A stretch of DNA of 64,000 nt from Bradyrhizobium sp. in8p8 (GTDB taxonomy: Bacteria > Pseudomonadota > Alphaproteobacteria > Rhizobiales > Xanthobacteraceae). This document shows, piece after piece, positions 43,445 to 53,191 of the stretch; within the stretch, counting starts at the first letter, position 1; each line of letters opens with the position of its first letter. The DNA lies in assembly GCF_000426845.1 (NCBI RefSeq), contig NZ_AUGD01000013.1, positions 124,001 to 188,000 on the forward strand, in the 5' to 3' direction. The notes below the pieces were generated by a model, which saw only the letters and a list, made by a program, of their open reading frames with translations, ran no database searches and was not told the origin of the DNA. Both the position numbers and the translations under genes were made by a program.

Positions 43445-46400
43445 ATGGCGTTGTCGGACATTGCATCCGGAGCAGATGAGAGATCAGCCGGCACGACGGC
43501 CGAAACCAGGATATTCGCGCATATCGGCGGCCTTCTCGAATTCTACGCGCGCAAGACACCTGGTGCGCCCGCACTCCTTGCCCCTGGACGGCCGGCCCTC
43601 AGCTATGGCGCACTGGGCGTATCGATCCGGCAACTGGTCGGCACCTTGCGCGACCTGGGCATCGCCCCGGCAGACCGCGTCGCGGTTGCGCTGCCACGCG
43701 GCGCCGACAGTGCGCTGGCGCTGATCGCGGTCGCCTCAGGTTGCGCCTGCGTCCCCGTCAATCCCGAACTGACGTCGGACGAGCTCCAACGCTATTTCAG
43801 CGAATTGAAGTTGGCGGCGCTCCTGACCCGAGCCGACATCAACTCGGCGAGCCGCGACGCCGCCAGGGCCCTCGATATCGCGGTGATCGATTTCGTGCCG
43901 GGGCCGGTCGGCGATCTCGGCGGTTGTGCGTTCGTCGGCCCGGCGATCGGAGCGGCGAATCCCAGCGGCGCCCCGCGCGGCGACGACGACGCCTTCATCC
44001 TGTTGACGTCAGGCACGGCGGCGCGGCCGAAAATGGTGCCGCTGACGCACCACAATGTCTGCCTGTCCGCTTACAACGCGGGCCACGTGCTGTCGCTCAC
44101 GTCGCACGATCGGCTGCTCAACGTCCTCCCGCTGTTTCATGCCCATGGCCTGATCTCGGGTCTTCTCACGGCGCTGGCGGCCGGCTCCAGCGTGATCTGC
44201 ACCGACGGGTTCGACGCCTCGTCCTTCTTCGGCTGGATGCGGGAGCTGCAACCGACCTGGTACACGGCGGTGCCGGCCATTCATCGCGCCCTGCTGACGG
44301 CGGCGGAAGCAGACCCGGACCGCGCCCGTTCGTCGTCGCTGCGCGTGATCCGCTCGGCCTCGGCCTCGCTCGCGCCTGCGCTTCTTCGAGGATTGGAGGC
44401 GACGTTCGGCGTTCCCGTGCTCGAGACCTACGGGATGACGGAAGCGGCCTCGCAGGTCGCAGCCAATCCGTTCGAGCTGCGCAAGGCCGGATCGGTCGGC
44501 CGCGCCGCGGGCCCCGAGATCGCGATCATGGACCAGGCCGGCCGCACGCTCGCAAGCGGCGCCCATGGCGAGATCATGTTGCGCGGGCCGAACATGAGCC
44601 GCGGCTACTACAATGACGATGCGGCGACGCAGGCGGCGTTCCGCAAGGGCTGGTTTCGGACCGGTGATCTCGGCTATCTCGATGAGGACGGCTATCTCTT
44701 CATCGTCGGCCGCATCAAGGACATCATCAACCGCGGCGGCCAGAAGGTCTCGCCGCTGGAGGTCGAAGAGGTCCTGCTCAGCCATCCGGCGGTGCTGGAG
44801 GCCGGCGTGTTCGCCGTCCCGCACGAAAAGCTCGGCGAGAACGTCGCCGCCGTCGTTGTGCTGCGGCCGAATGCCGAGGTGACTTCCGACCAATTGCGCC
44901 GGTTCGCCCGAAAGCGGCTTGCGCCCTACAAGGTACCGAGCTTGATCCGCAGCGTGGCAGCGCTGCCGAAAGGCGCCAGCGGCAAGGTGAAGCGCAACGC
45001 GCTGGCCGAGCTGATCGCAACAGCACACAGCCGCGACGAGATACGGCTGCCGCGCAATGCGATGGAGACCGAGCTCGCCGAGATCTGGGCTGGCCTGCTG
45101 GAGCTGCCGCAGGTCGGCGCCGACCAGGACGTGTTCGCGCTCGGTGCGGACTCGCTCGCGGTGACACAGATGCGCTCGCGGCTGCGCGAACGGTACAACG
45201 TCGATTTCTCTTTCGAGGACATCTTCGATTGCCCAACCGTCGCTGCGCTTGCGGCCCGGATCGACACCGCCGCAAACCGGCGCGAGACAGCGCTGCCGGC
45301 CTGGCAACGAGCCGCAGATGCAGACGCACCGCTGTCGTTCCAGCAGCAGCGGATGTACCTCCTTTCGCGGCTCGATTCGACACGCTGCAATTACAACGTC
45401 GTCGAAGTCGCGCTCCTGAAGGGCCCGGTCGACGTCGCCGCTTTGTCCGCAAGCCTCACCGCCATCTGCAAGCGCCACGAGGCGCTGCGAACCGTCTTCA
45501 TCGAACGCCAGGGCGAGCCGGCCCAGCTCGTGCTGTCGTCGCCTCCGCGGTTCGAGCGCATCAAGCTCAGGCCCTGCCCCGCGCAGAAGCGGGCCGCTGT
45601 TATCAGGCACGAGGCGCTCAAGCTGGCGCAGTATCCGTTCGACCTCGCTCGCGAGCCGCTGCTGAAGCTGACATTGCTGTCGTTCGACAGAACCAACCAC
45701 GCTCTGGTCGTCAACATCCATCATCTCGTCACGGACGGCTGGTCGCAGCGCCTGTTCTGGGAGGAGCTCGCCGTCCATTATGCCGCTTCGCGCAAGAAGG
45801 ACCGGGCCGCACTGCCTGCGCCCGCCTTCCAGTATCGCGACTTCGCACTCTGGCAGCAGGGCTGGGCGCAGGCGCCGGCGGCCAGGGAGCAGCTCGATTA
45901 TTGGCGGACACAGCTCGACGGTGTCACCACGCTGCCGCTGCGAACCGACAGGCCGAGGCCGGAAGTCTGGAGCGGTCACGGGGCGCGGCACTATCTCGAA
46001 CTCTCCAAGAACCTGTCGGGCGAGCTGCGCGCGCTGAGCCAGGACCACGGCGTCACACCGTTCATGACGCTGCTCGCGGCCTTCCAGTGCCTGCTGTTCC
46101 GCCACACCGGGCATGAGGACGTCGCTACGGGATCGCTGATCGCCAATCGCAACCAGATCGAGAGCGAGAGCCTGATTGGGCTGTTCGCCAACACGCTGAT
46201 CCTGCGCAATCATTTCGGTGGCGATCCCGGCTTCAGCGAGATGTTGCGGCGGGTGCGGCAGGTGACCTTGGACGCCTACCGCAACCAGGACCTCCCGATC
46301 GAGGAGGTGCTGCGCGCACTGCAGATCGCGCGCCGCAGCGACGGCAATCCGTTGTTCCGGATCATGTTCATCCTCCAGAACGCCTCGATCGAGGCGGCCC

Positions 46401-49400
46401 GCTTTCCCGGCCTTTCGATGCGGCGGCTGGAAGTCGATCCCAAGGTGGCGCGCTTCGACATCACTCTGGAACTGGTCGAGGCCGATGGTCGCTTCACCGG
46501 CTTCTTCGAATACGCCACCGATCTCTTCGACGCTGCGACCATCGAAGGCATGGCCGGCCAGTTCAAGACGCTGCTCAAGGCCGTCATCGCCGATCCGGAG
46601 CAGCGCATCTCGCGCCTGCCGCTTCTCACCGGGACGGAACGCCAGCAGCTGCTGGCACAAGGTCGGGGCCTGCCGGCCAATTTCACCGCGCGCGGCAATT
46701 TCATCGAACGCTTCGACCGGCAGATGAAGAAGACACCGGACGCCATTGCGGTGTCGGACGGAAGCACGTCGCTGAGTTATCGCGAGCTGGCGCGTCGCAG
46801 CCAGGCGGCCGCACGCTGGCTCAGCCGCGAGGGGATCGGCGCCGAGAGCGTGGTCGCCCTGCTTGCGGAGCGCGGGGCCGACCTGCTCGCCGCGATGATG
46901 GCAGTGCAGCGCGTCGGCGCGGCCTTCGTCAATCTCGATCCCGACCAGCCGGCGGCCCGGCTTACGACCATCCTCGGATCGAGCTGCGCCCGCATCCTGC
47001 TGACCGGACGGCCTCAGTCCACCTTGGCCGACGCCCTGCTCGCGCCGCTGGTCGAGCGCATTGAAGTGGCCGAGCTCGAAGACGTGATTGCCCCGGCGGC
47101 GACCAGGCCGGCTCGCGCCGCGCAGCGCGACGCCTCGAGCCTCGCCTATCTCGTCTATACATCCGGCTCGTCCGGCGCGCCGAAGGGCGTCATGATCGAG
47201 CAGCGCGGCCTGTCGAACCACCTGGCTTCGCTCATCTCCGAACTCGACCTTTCCGCCAGGGACGTGATCGCGCAGACCGCTCCGCAGAGCTTCGTCATCT
47301 CGGTCTGGCAGTTCCTTGCCGGACCGATGGTCGGCGCGCGCGTGCATGTCTGCGCCAATGCGATCGTGCGAGACCCGATCCTGCTGGCACGGGAGATCGC
47401 GCGCGAGGACATCACGGTGCTCGAGATCGTGCCTTCGCTGCTGCGCGTCATTCTGGATCGCATGGACGAGGCGCCTGTGCTGCGCGCCTTCTCAAAGTTG
47501 CGGCTGCTGATCTCGACCGGAGAGCCGCTGCCCGTCGAGCTCTGCCGTGCCTGGTTCGCCCGCTGTCCTGAAGTGCCGCTTATCAACGCCTATGGCGCGT
47601 CGGAATGCTCGGACGACGTCTCCCTGCATCGCCTGACCAAGGCGCCGGCGATCGCGATCGGCACCGTTCCGGTCGGCGCGCCGCTGCCGAACACCCAGCT
47701 CTACGTGCTCGACGCAAACCTTCAGCCGCAGCCCGTCGGAGTGACCGGCGAGCTCTGCATCGGCGGTGCCGGCGTCGGTCGCGGCTATGTCAACGACCCC
47801 GCGCAGACGCGGCAACGCTTTCTGCCCGATCCATTCTCACGCCAGGCGGGCCGGCTCTACCGGACCGGCGATCTGGCCAGACGCCGCTCCGACGGCACGA
47901 TCGAATGCCTCGGCCGGGCCGACCATCAGGTCAAGATCCGCGGCTATCGTATCGAGCTCAAGGAGATCGAGAGTGCGCTTGCCGAACATCCAAACGTGCG
48001 TACCGGCATCGTCGAGCCGCGCCGCGAGGCGAGCGGCGACATCAAGCTGATCGCCCATATCGTCGCAGAGCCCCACAGCCGGAGCAGCGCCAGCGAGCTG
48101 CGCGGATTCCTGAAAGGCAGGCTGTCGGACCATGCCATCCCGTCCGCGTTTCTGTTCCTCGACCGGATGCCGCTCAATGCCCACGGCAAGATCGACCGCT
48201 CCGCGCTGCTGGCGCCTCCCCACGAGCCATCCGCAGCTGATGCTGCCGTACCGGCCCGGCGGTTCACGGAAAAGGTGCTCTCTGACATCTGGATCGACCT
48301 GCTGAAGGTCGAGCGGGTCGGTGTGACCGACAATTTCTTCGACCTCGGCGGCCATTCGCTGCTGGCGGGACAGGCGATGGCGCGCATTGCCCGCGCGCTC
48401 GGCGTATCGCTGCCGCTCAAGACCATCTTCGAGGCATCGACCATCGAACAGCTCGCCCGGCAGGTCGACGAAGCCGCGGCGGCGAAGCCGCACGAGCCTG
48501 CCGCAACCCTGCCGCGATCGGCTGCAGGCGGACTTCCTGCGCCTTCCATCGCGCAGGACCAAATGCTGCGGATCGAGCGAAATCTGCCGGGGCTGCCGCT
48601 CTTCAACCTGCCCTTCGCCTTCCGTCTGCAGGGCCCGCTCGATTCGGCCGCGCTCGCAAAGGCGATCGATGATGTCGTACGCCGGCACGAATCGCTGCGG
48701 ACCGCGTTCGCCTGGAACGGCGATGAGCCCGAAAGCCGCATCGTCGCGCCTCGCACCCTCGGCCATGTCATGACCGTGGAGACGATCGGTGACGGCCATC
48801 CGCACACCAACAAGCGACGCAAGGCGCTCGAACTCAGGAAGATCGATCTCCTGATCAAGCAGGAGACCTATACCCCGATCGACGCCGCGCGCGCGCCGCT
48901 ACTGCGCGCCCGGTTGTTGCGGCTGCACGACGAGGACCATGTGCTGCTTCTGACGCTTCATCATGCCATCGTCGATGGCTGGTCGATCGGCGTGCTGTTC
49001 GAGGACTTGTCGAGCCGCTATGCGGCGCTGGCCGGATATTCCTCAGTGCCGCTGCCGAAGCCGCCCCCGGCCTTTTCGGAGGTCGCGCGCTGGCAGCGCT
49101 GGTGGTGCGGCACCGATGCTGCGCGCCGTCAGGCTGCCGATTGGACGGAAAATCTGCGAGGAGCGGGCCCCGTCTTCGAGGGCGAATCCACCCCGGGCGC
49201 GTCCACCGGTCACCATCCAGTCAGCCTCGACCGCGAACTGATCGGCCGGATCTCGGCGCTGGGAGCCCAGCATAATGGCACGCTGTTCATGTGCCTGCTC
49301 ACCGGTCTGAAGGCCCTGCTGCTGGCCCGGACCGGCCGCACCGATATCGTGGTCGCGACCGCCATGGCCAATCGTGCCCAGCCGGACACCGACCGAATCG

Positions 49401-49882
49401 TCGGGCCGTTCGAGAACACCGTGCTCATCCGCACGACGGTCACACCGGAGCTGTCGTTCACGCAGGCCTTGGCGCGGGTGCGCCAAGGCGTGCTCGACGC
49501 GCATGCGCGGCAGGAGCTGCCGTTCAACGTCCTGGCCGACCATCTGGAGCAGGAGGGGTTAGATCCCGCCTCGCTGCTCCAGGTGTATTTCACGCTGCAG
49601 AATCCGTTGCGTCAGCCGCTCGATCTCCCGGATCTCGCGACAGCGTCGATCGGCGACATCGCGCGTGAAGGCCAGCCGGTGCTGCCGATCGACCAGAGCT
49701 GGCTGTCGCTGATGCTCAAGGAGCGTCCGACCGGAGTCACCGGCACATGCAACTACAAGCGCGAATTGCTCGAGGGCCGAATGGTCGGCGAGTGGATGGA
49801 GAATCTCGTCGCGCTGCTGACTGCAGCCGCCGCCCAGCCCGACGCACCGCTCAGCCGGTTACTCGCGAGCAAGGCAGCCTGA
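43445..49882 (+). CDS. Two-module NRPS: A(AAE3-like)-PCP-C-A-PCP-C
   Basis: A 2145-residue synthetase. Adenylation domain 1 (about 20-530) has the core LLTSGTAARPKMVPL and WYTAVPAIH and RSASASLAP blocks typical of AAE3/oxalate-CoA-ligase-like enzymes. PCP1 Ser near 569 (LGADSLAVTQ). Condensation 1 HHLVTDGW near 758. Adenylation 2 YTSGSSGAPKG near 1237. PCP2 Ser near 1637 (GGHSLLAGQ). Terminal condensation HHAIVDGW near 1838. No epimerase, reductase or thioesterase. Builds a short acyl-amino product, probably released by the last C domain onto an amine. Confidence 0.93.
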   Translation: MALSDIASGADERSAGTTAETRIFAHIGGLLEFYARKTPGAPALLAPGRPALSYGALGVSIRQLVGTLRDLGIAPADRVAVALPRGADSALALIAVASGCACVPVNPELTSDELQRYFSELKLAALLTRADINSASRDAARALDIAVIDFVPGPVGDLGGCAFVGPAIGAANPSGAPRGDDDAFILLTSGTAARPKMVPLTHHNVCLSAYNAGHVLSLTSHDRLLNVLPLFHAHGLISGLLTALAAGSSVICTDGFDASSFFGWMRELQPTWYTAVPAIHRALLTAAEADPDRARSSSLRVIRSASASLAPALLRGLEATFGVPVLETYGMTEAASQVAANPFELRKAGSVGRAAGPEIAIMDQAGRTLASGAHGEIMLRGPNMSRGYYNDDAATQAAFRKGWFRTGDLGYLDEDGYLFIVGRIKDIINRGGQKVSPLEVEEVLLSHPAVLEAGVFAVPHEKLGENVAAVVVLRPNAEVTSDQLRRFARKRLAPYKVPSLIRSVAALPKGASGKVKRNALAELIATAHSRDEIRLPRNAMETELAEIWAGLLELPQVGADQDVFALGADSLAVTQMRSRLRERYNVDFSFEDIFDCPTVAALAARIDTAANRRETALPAWQRAADADAPLSFQQQRMYLLSRLDSTRCNYNVVEVALLKGPVDVAALSASLTAICKRHEALRTVFIERQGEPAQLVLSSPPRFERIKLRPCPAQKRAAVIRHEALKLAQYPFDLAREPLLKLTLLSFDRTNHALVVNIHHLVTDGWSQRLFWEELAVHYAASRKKDRAALPAPAFQYRDFALWQQGWAQAPAAREQLDYWRTQLDGVTTLPLRTDRPRPEVWSGHGARHYLELSKNLSGELRALSQDHGVTPFMTLLAAFQCLLFRHTGHEDVATGSLIANRNQIESESLIGLFANTLILRNHFGGDPGFSEMLRRVRQVTLDAYRNQDLPIEEVLRALQIARRSDGNPLFRIMFILQNASIEAARFPGLSMRRLEVDPKVARFDITLELVEADGRFTGFFEYATDLFDAATIEGMAGQFKTLLKAVIADPEQRISRLPLLTGTERQQLLAQGRGLPANFTARGNFIERFDRQMKKTPDAIAVSDGSTSLSYRELARRSQAAARWLSREGIGAESVVALLAERGADLLAAMMAVQRVGAAFVNLDPDQPAARLTTILGSSCARILLTGRPQSTLADALLAPLVERIEVAELEDVIAPAATRPARAAQRDASSLAYLVYTSGSSGAPKGVMIEQRGLSNHLASLISELDLSARDVIAQTAPQSFVISVWQFLAGPMVGARVHVCANAIVRDPILLAREIAREDITVLEIVPSLLRVILDRMDEAPVLRAFSKLRLLISTGEPLPVELCRAWFARCPEVPLINAYGASECSDDVSLHRLTKAPAIAIGTVPVGAPLPNTQLYVLDANLQPQPVGVTGELCIGGAGVGRGYVNDPAQTRQRFLPDPFSRQAGRLYRTGDLARRRSDGTIECLGRADHQVKIRGYRIELKEIESALAEHPNVRTGIVEPRREASGDIKLIAHIVAEPHSRSSASELRGFLKGRLSDHAIPSAFLFLDRMPLNAHGKIDRSALLAPPHEPSAADAAVPARRFTEKVLSDIWIDLLKVERVGVTDNFFDLGGHSLLAGQAMARIARALGVSLPLKTIFEASTIEQLARQVDEAAAAKPHEPAATLPRSAAGGLPAPSIAQDQMLRIERNLPGLPLFNLPFAFRLQGPLDSAALAKAIDDVVRRHESLRTAFAWNGDEPESRIVAPRTLGHVMTVETIGDGHPHTNKRRKALELRKIDLLIKQETYTPIDAARAPLLRARLLRLHDEDHVLLLTLHHAIVDGWSIGVLFEDLSSRYAALAGYSSVPLPKPPPAFSEVARWQRWWCGTDAARRQAADWTENLRGAGPVFEGESTPGASTGHHPVSLDRELIGRISALGAQHNGTLFMCLLTGLKALLLARTGRTDIVVATAMANRAQPDTDRIVGPFENTVLIRTTVTPELSFTQALARVRQGVLDAHARQELPFNVLADHLEQEGLDPASLLQVYFTLQNPLRQPLDLPDLATASIGDIAREGQPVLPIDQSWLSLMLKERPTGVTGTCNYKRELLEGRMVGEWMENLVALLTAAAAQPDAPLSRLLASKAA

Positions 49883-50018
49883 TCGACAACATCGCCAACG
49901 AGCACGGATTCATGCATCAATGCTGCGAATGATCAAGTTGCTGCTTGATTATTTGCCATCGCCGCGCGAGATTATTCTCGCGTTTTGATTTGGACTTATT
50001 TTCGATCGGGGGAGTGTT

Positions 50019-50189
50019 ATGGGTTTCATCAAATTTACGAAGAAGACCTCGCTCAACGAGGAAGACCGCAAGGCGCTGCAAGACCTGCTCAATTTCGAGA
50101 AGCAGAAGCTCCAGAAGGAGCTGAAGGAAATCGAACAGAGCCTCAAGGCTCTGAGCGGGTCCAAGAAGAAATCCAAGAAGAAGAAGTAG
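50019..50189 (+). CDS. Tiny coiled-coil protein with lysine tail
   Basis: A 56-residue protein read directly from the DNA: ATG 50019 after GGGGGAG. It starts MGFIKFTKKTSLNEEDRKAL, forms one amphipathic helix with heptad-like Leu/Leu/Ile spacing (LQDLLNFEKQKLQKELKEIE) and ends in a Lys run. No Cys, no signal. It lies 136 bases after the NRPS and about 200 before the PPTase on the same strand. Might be a docking/adaptor or a cluster-encoded product peptide; both are speculation. Confidence 0.65.
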   Translation: MGFIKFTKKTSLNEEDRKALQDLLNFEKQKLQKELKEIEQSLKALSGSKKKSKKKK

Positions 50190-50390
50190 GCTTCGTCGGT
50201 CGGATACTCCGTGCGACTCTTCGCAGATCCCTCTCGCTTGTCGAGTTGGGGTCTCGCACAAGCTTGCGCCTGTAAACCGGCCTGCAAATCGACAAGAATT
50301 CGCCCGGGTGAACCGCTAGAGAGGGTCCTCTTGGTTGATTCCTCAGCTGATGCTTCCCTCGGAACCGGGGATTTGGCCTCGCCTGACACT

Positions 50391-51134
50391 ATGGGCCCAT
50401 TGATGGCGGACGACAGAATCGAACTCTTCGTCGGGCTGATCGAGACCTTTGACGCGCCGGGCGCGATCGATGCGTGCCGACGCCTGCTCTCGGCCGACGA
50501 GCGGGCCCGGGCCGATCGCTTCAAGTTCGAGCGGCATCGACGGCAGTATATTTTCGCACATGCCATGTTGCGTCTGGCGCTGTCGCAGGTCGCCACCAAC
50601 GTCGCGCCCTCCGACTGGGCGTTTGGCGCCGGCCGCTATGGGCGGCCGTTTGTCGCAGCGCCCGTGACCTCGACCGCGCTGCATTTCAGCCTGTCGCATG
50701 CCGACGGCTGCGTCGCCTGCGTGGTGTCGCGGCATGAGGCCATCGGCGTCGACGTGGAAACCGTGTCGCGGCGCGTCGCGCCGCTGTCCACCGCGCTGCG
50801 CTTCTTTGCGCCGGAAGAGGTCGAAGCGCTGCGCGGACTGCCGGAGCCCGCCGCCATCGAGCGCTTCTTCGACTTTTGGACGCTCAAGGAGGCCTATCTC
50901 AAGGCGCGGGGTTTCGGACTCAACCTGCCGCTCGATGGCTTCGCGATGCAGGTCTCGCGCGAGGCCATCGAGATCAGCTTCAAGCCCGACATCGCCGACG
51001 ATCCGGACGGCTGGCACTTCTCGCTGTGTTCGCCATCGCCGTCGCATCGCCTCGCGATCGCCGACGGCTCCCGTGCGAACGGCGGCCTTCCGATCAGCCG
51101 CAATGCCTGGCCGCTCCGGGAAGCGGCTGAATGA
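50391..51134 (+). CDS. 4'-phosphopantetheinyl transferase, Sfp type
   Basis: A 247-residue protein from ATG 50391; ATG 50403, or TTG 50331 after GAGAGGG, are alternatives. Motifs: FKFERHRRQYIFAHAMLRL, LHFSLSHADGCVACVV, GVDVETV with the metal Asp, and FWTLKEAYLKARGFGLNL. Attaches phosphopantetheine to the NRPS carrier domains just upstream. Its stop overlaps the LLM gene start (ATGA). Confidence 0.93.
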   Translation: MGPLMADDRIELFVGLIETFDAPGAIDACRRLLSADERARADRFKFERHRRQYIFAHAMLRLALSQVATNVAPSDWAFGAGRYGRPFVAAPVTSTALHFSLSHADGCVACVVSRHEAIGVDVETVSRRVAPLSTALRFFAPEEVEALRGLPEPAAIERFFDFWTLKEAYLKARGFGLNLPLDGFAMQVSREAIEISFKPDIADDPDGWHFSLCSPSPSHRLAIADGSRANGGLPISRNAWPLREAAE

Positions 51135-52111
51135 CGCCGCGGCGGCTGCGTATCTTTCCCGCGATTTCACGCAACCGCAATCCCAACACCTATGTCGGCG
51201 AGCTGATGCGGGTCGCGCAGTTCGCCGACCGCAACGGGTTCGAAGGCATCCTGCTGTTCGAAGGCAACGATGTGTTCGTCGAGCCATGGGCGATGGCCCA
51301 GCACATCCTGGCAGAGACGACGCGATCTTCGCCGCTGATCGCCGTCAATCCCGTCTACATGCATCCCTTCACGGCGGCCAAATTCGTCTCGTCCTTCGCT
51401 CAGCTGCACGGCCGTAAGGTCTACCTCAACATGATCACGGGGACGGCGATCAGCGATTTGCACGGACTGGGCGACGACCAGTCGCATGCCGATCGTTACG
51501 TTCGACTCGGTGAATTCGTCGTGCTGATGCGTCAGTTGCTGGAAAGCCCGCGGCCGCTGAATTTCGACGGACGGTTCTACCGCGCCAGCAATCTGCAACT
51601 TCGCCCGCGCCTGCCTGCGGAGCTGATGCCGGAATTCTTGATCGCCGGCCAATCCGAGGCGGCCCAGCGCGTCGCGAAGGAGACCGGCTGCATCAAGATG
51701 CAGATGCTGCCGCCCGATCTCGATCACGGGCTGGACGTATCGGGCCTGAACTTTGGAATTCTTGCACGCGAGAGACGCGACGAGGCTCGGCAGGCTGCAA
51801 AAGCACGCTTCCGCGACAATCCCGACGATCGCGAGCTGCTCGCGCTCACCGTGGAGAACAGCGACTCCGTGTGGAAGCGGCGGCTCTATGAGGGACAGAG
51901 CGGCGAGCTTGCCGACAATGGCTATTGGCTGCTGCCGTTCCTGAACTTCCAGGCGGACTGCCCGTATCTGGTCGGCAGCTACGAGGAGATCGGCGCCAAG
52001 CTGAAGACTTTTGCGGCGGGGGGCCTGACAACGATCATGCTCGACATGGTCGCCGACGAGACCGAGATGCAGCACGTCTGCAGGGCGCTCGCCGCGAGCG
52101 GGATGTTCTAG
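51131..52111 (+). CDS. LLM-class flavin-dependent monooxygenase
   Basis: A 326-residue luciferase-like TIM barrel: LRIFPAISRNRNPNTYVGELMRVAQFAD, PLIAVNPVYMHPFTAAKFVSSF, NMITGTAISDLHGLGDD and EFLIAGQSEAAQRVAKE fit the alkanesulfonate-monooxygenase/LLM group using reduced FMN from a separate reductase. The 4-base ATGA overlap with the PPTase gene ties it to the NRPS cluster as a tailoring oxygenase. Confidence 0.92.
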   Translation: MTPRRLRIFPAISRNRNPNTYVGELMRVAQFADRNGFEGILLFEGNDVFVEPWAMAQHILAETTRSSPLIAVNPVYMHPFTAAKFVSSFAQLHGRKVYLNMITGTAISDLHGLGDDQSHADRYVRLGEFVVLMRQLLESPRPLNFDGRFYRASNLQLRPRLPAELMPEFLIAGQSEAAQRVAKETGCIKMQMLPPDLDHGLDVSGLNFGILARERRDEARQAAKARFRDNPDDRELLALTVENSDSVWKRRLYEGQSGELADNGYWLLPFLNFQADCPYLVGSYEEIGAKLKTFAAGGLTTIMLDMVADETEMQHVCRALAASGMF

Positions 52112-52126
52112 ATACTTGCGGGCGCT

Positions 52127-52165
52127 GCTCTCTCGTCGCTTTGGCTGGGAGAAACGACCGAGAGC
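52127..52165. terminator. Hairpin between convergent genes
   Basis: Inverted repeat GCTCTCTCGT (52127-52136) against ACGA-CC-GAGAGC (52154-52165), between the LLM gene stop and the end of the deacetylase gene. No T run, so termination is inferred from position. Confidence 0.4.
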
Positions 52166-53191
52166 TCACCTTGCCTCTTCGAATCCCGACAGCACCGAGG
52201 TCAGGTTGGCGCCAAGGATATCAGAGAGATAACCGCCCTCCTGCACGAGCACGGTCGGCAGGCCCATCTTCGCGATGGCCTGGCCGATGCGGCGGAAGCC
52301 GGGCGTGGTGACGGCCAGTCCCTTCAGCGGGTCGTGCTCGGAGGCGTCGAGACCGAGCGCGACGACGAGTGCGCCCGGCGCAAACGACTCGATCGCCTTG
52401 CGCGCGAGGTCCAGCGCCTGCATGTAGCCGTCATCGCCGGTACCGATGGCCAGGGGAATGTTGAGATTGGTGCCGAGGCCGGGTCCTTCCCCGCGCTCAT
52501 GCGCATAGCCCCACACGTAGGGATAGTACGCGACGGGGTCGGCATGGATCGAGATCGTATAAACGTCGGGCCGGGCGTAAAAAATGCCTTGCGTGCCGTT
52601 GCCGTGATGAACATCGACGTCCAGAATGACGACGCGCTCGTGCTTCTGGCGCAGATGCGCCGCCGCGATCGCGCTGTTGTTGAGGAAGCAGAAGCCGCCG
52701 GCCATGTCGCGATAGGCGTGATGGCCCGGCGGACGGCAGAGCGCGTAGGTCGCATCCTCGCCGTCCATCACCATCTGCGCGGCGGTGACTGCAACGTCGG
52801 CCGCGGCGCAGGCGGCCGCCCAGGTGCCCGGACCGATCGGCGCTGCGGTGTCGGCCGTATGCCAACCGAGCTTGCCGACGATGTGGGTGGGATAGGTCGC
52901 GGCATGACGCACGGGATGGATGTTGCCGATCATCTCCGGGCCGGAATCGCCGAGCGCAGTCCAGGCCTCCCAGGCCTCGCTCAGGAACGACAGATATTCC
53001 GGACTGTGGATGCGCGCGCGCGGGCCCTGCCCGAACGTCGTCGGCTCGATCAGTTGATGCTTGCCGTCCTTCAATCCCTTGAGCAGGCGATCGGCGCGCT
53101 CGGGCTGCTCGGTGGTGCGCTTGACCACGCCGCGAACCAGGAAGAATTGCGGATCGTGGCTGCGATGCAGTTCGGTATAGACGGCTTTCAC
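52166..53191 (-). CDS. Histone-deacetylase-fold amidohydrolase (acetylpolyamine amidohydrolase-like)
   Basis: A 341-residue arginase/deacetylase-fold enzyme. RPPGHHAYRDMAGGFCFLNNSAIAA, zinc ligands in ILDVDVHHGNGTQ and GLDASEHDP, and the Gly-rich VQEGGYLSD loop are all intact. The N-terminal RSHDPQFFLVRGVVKRTTEQPERAD is the pattern of acetylpolyamine amidohydrolases, which release acetate from acetylputrescine/spermidine in the cytoplasm. Fits the polyamine-like genes at 58-64 kb. Confidence 0.9.
   Translation of the reverse strand: MKAVYTELHRSHDPQFFLVRGVVKRTTEQPERADRLLKGLKDGKHQLIEPTTFGQGPRARIHSPEYLSFLSEAWEAWTALGDSGPEMIGNIHPVRHAATYPTHIVGKLGWHTADTAAPIGPGTWAAACAAADVAVTAAQMVMDGEDATYALCRPPGHHAYRDMAGGFCFLNNSAIAAAHLRQKHERVVILDVDVHHGNGTQGIFYARPDVYTISIHADPVAYYPYVWGYAHERGEGPGLGTNLNIPLAIGTGDDGYMQALDLARKAIESFAPGALVVALGLDASEHDPLKGLAVTTPGFRRIGQAIAKMGLPTVLVQEGGYLSDILGANLTSVLSGFEEAR

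Noticed and set aside
44009..47347. 1112-residue open frame on the minus strand
   Set aside because: It is the shadow of the NRPS gene; Arg/Gly/His-rich translation without domains, produced by high GC on the opposite strand.
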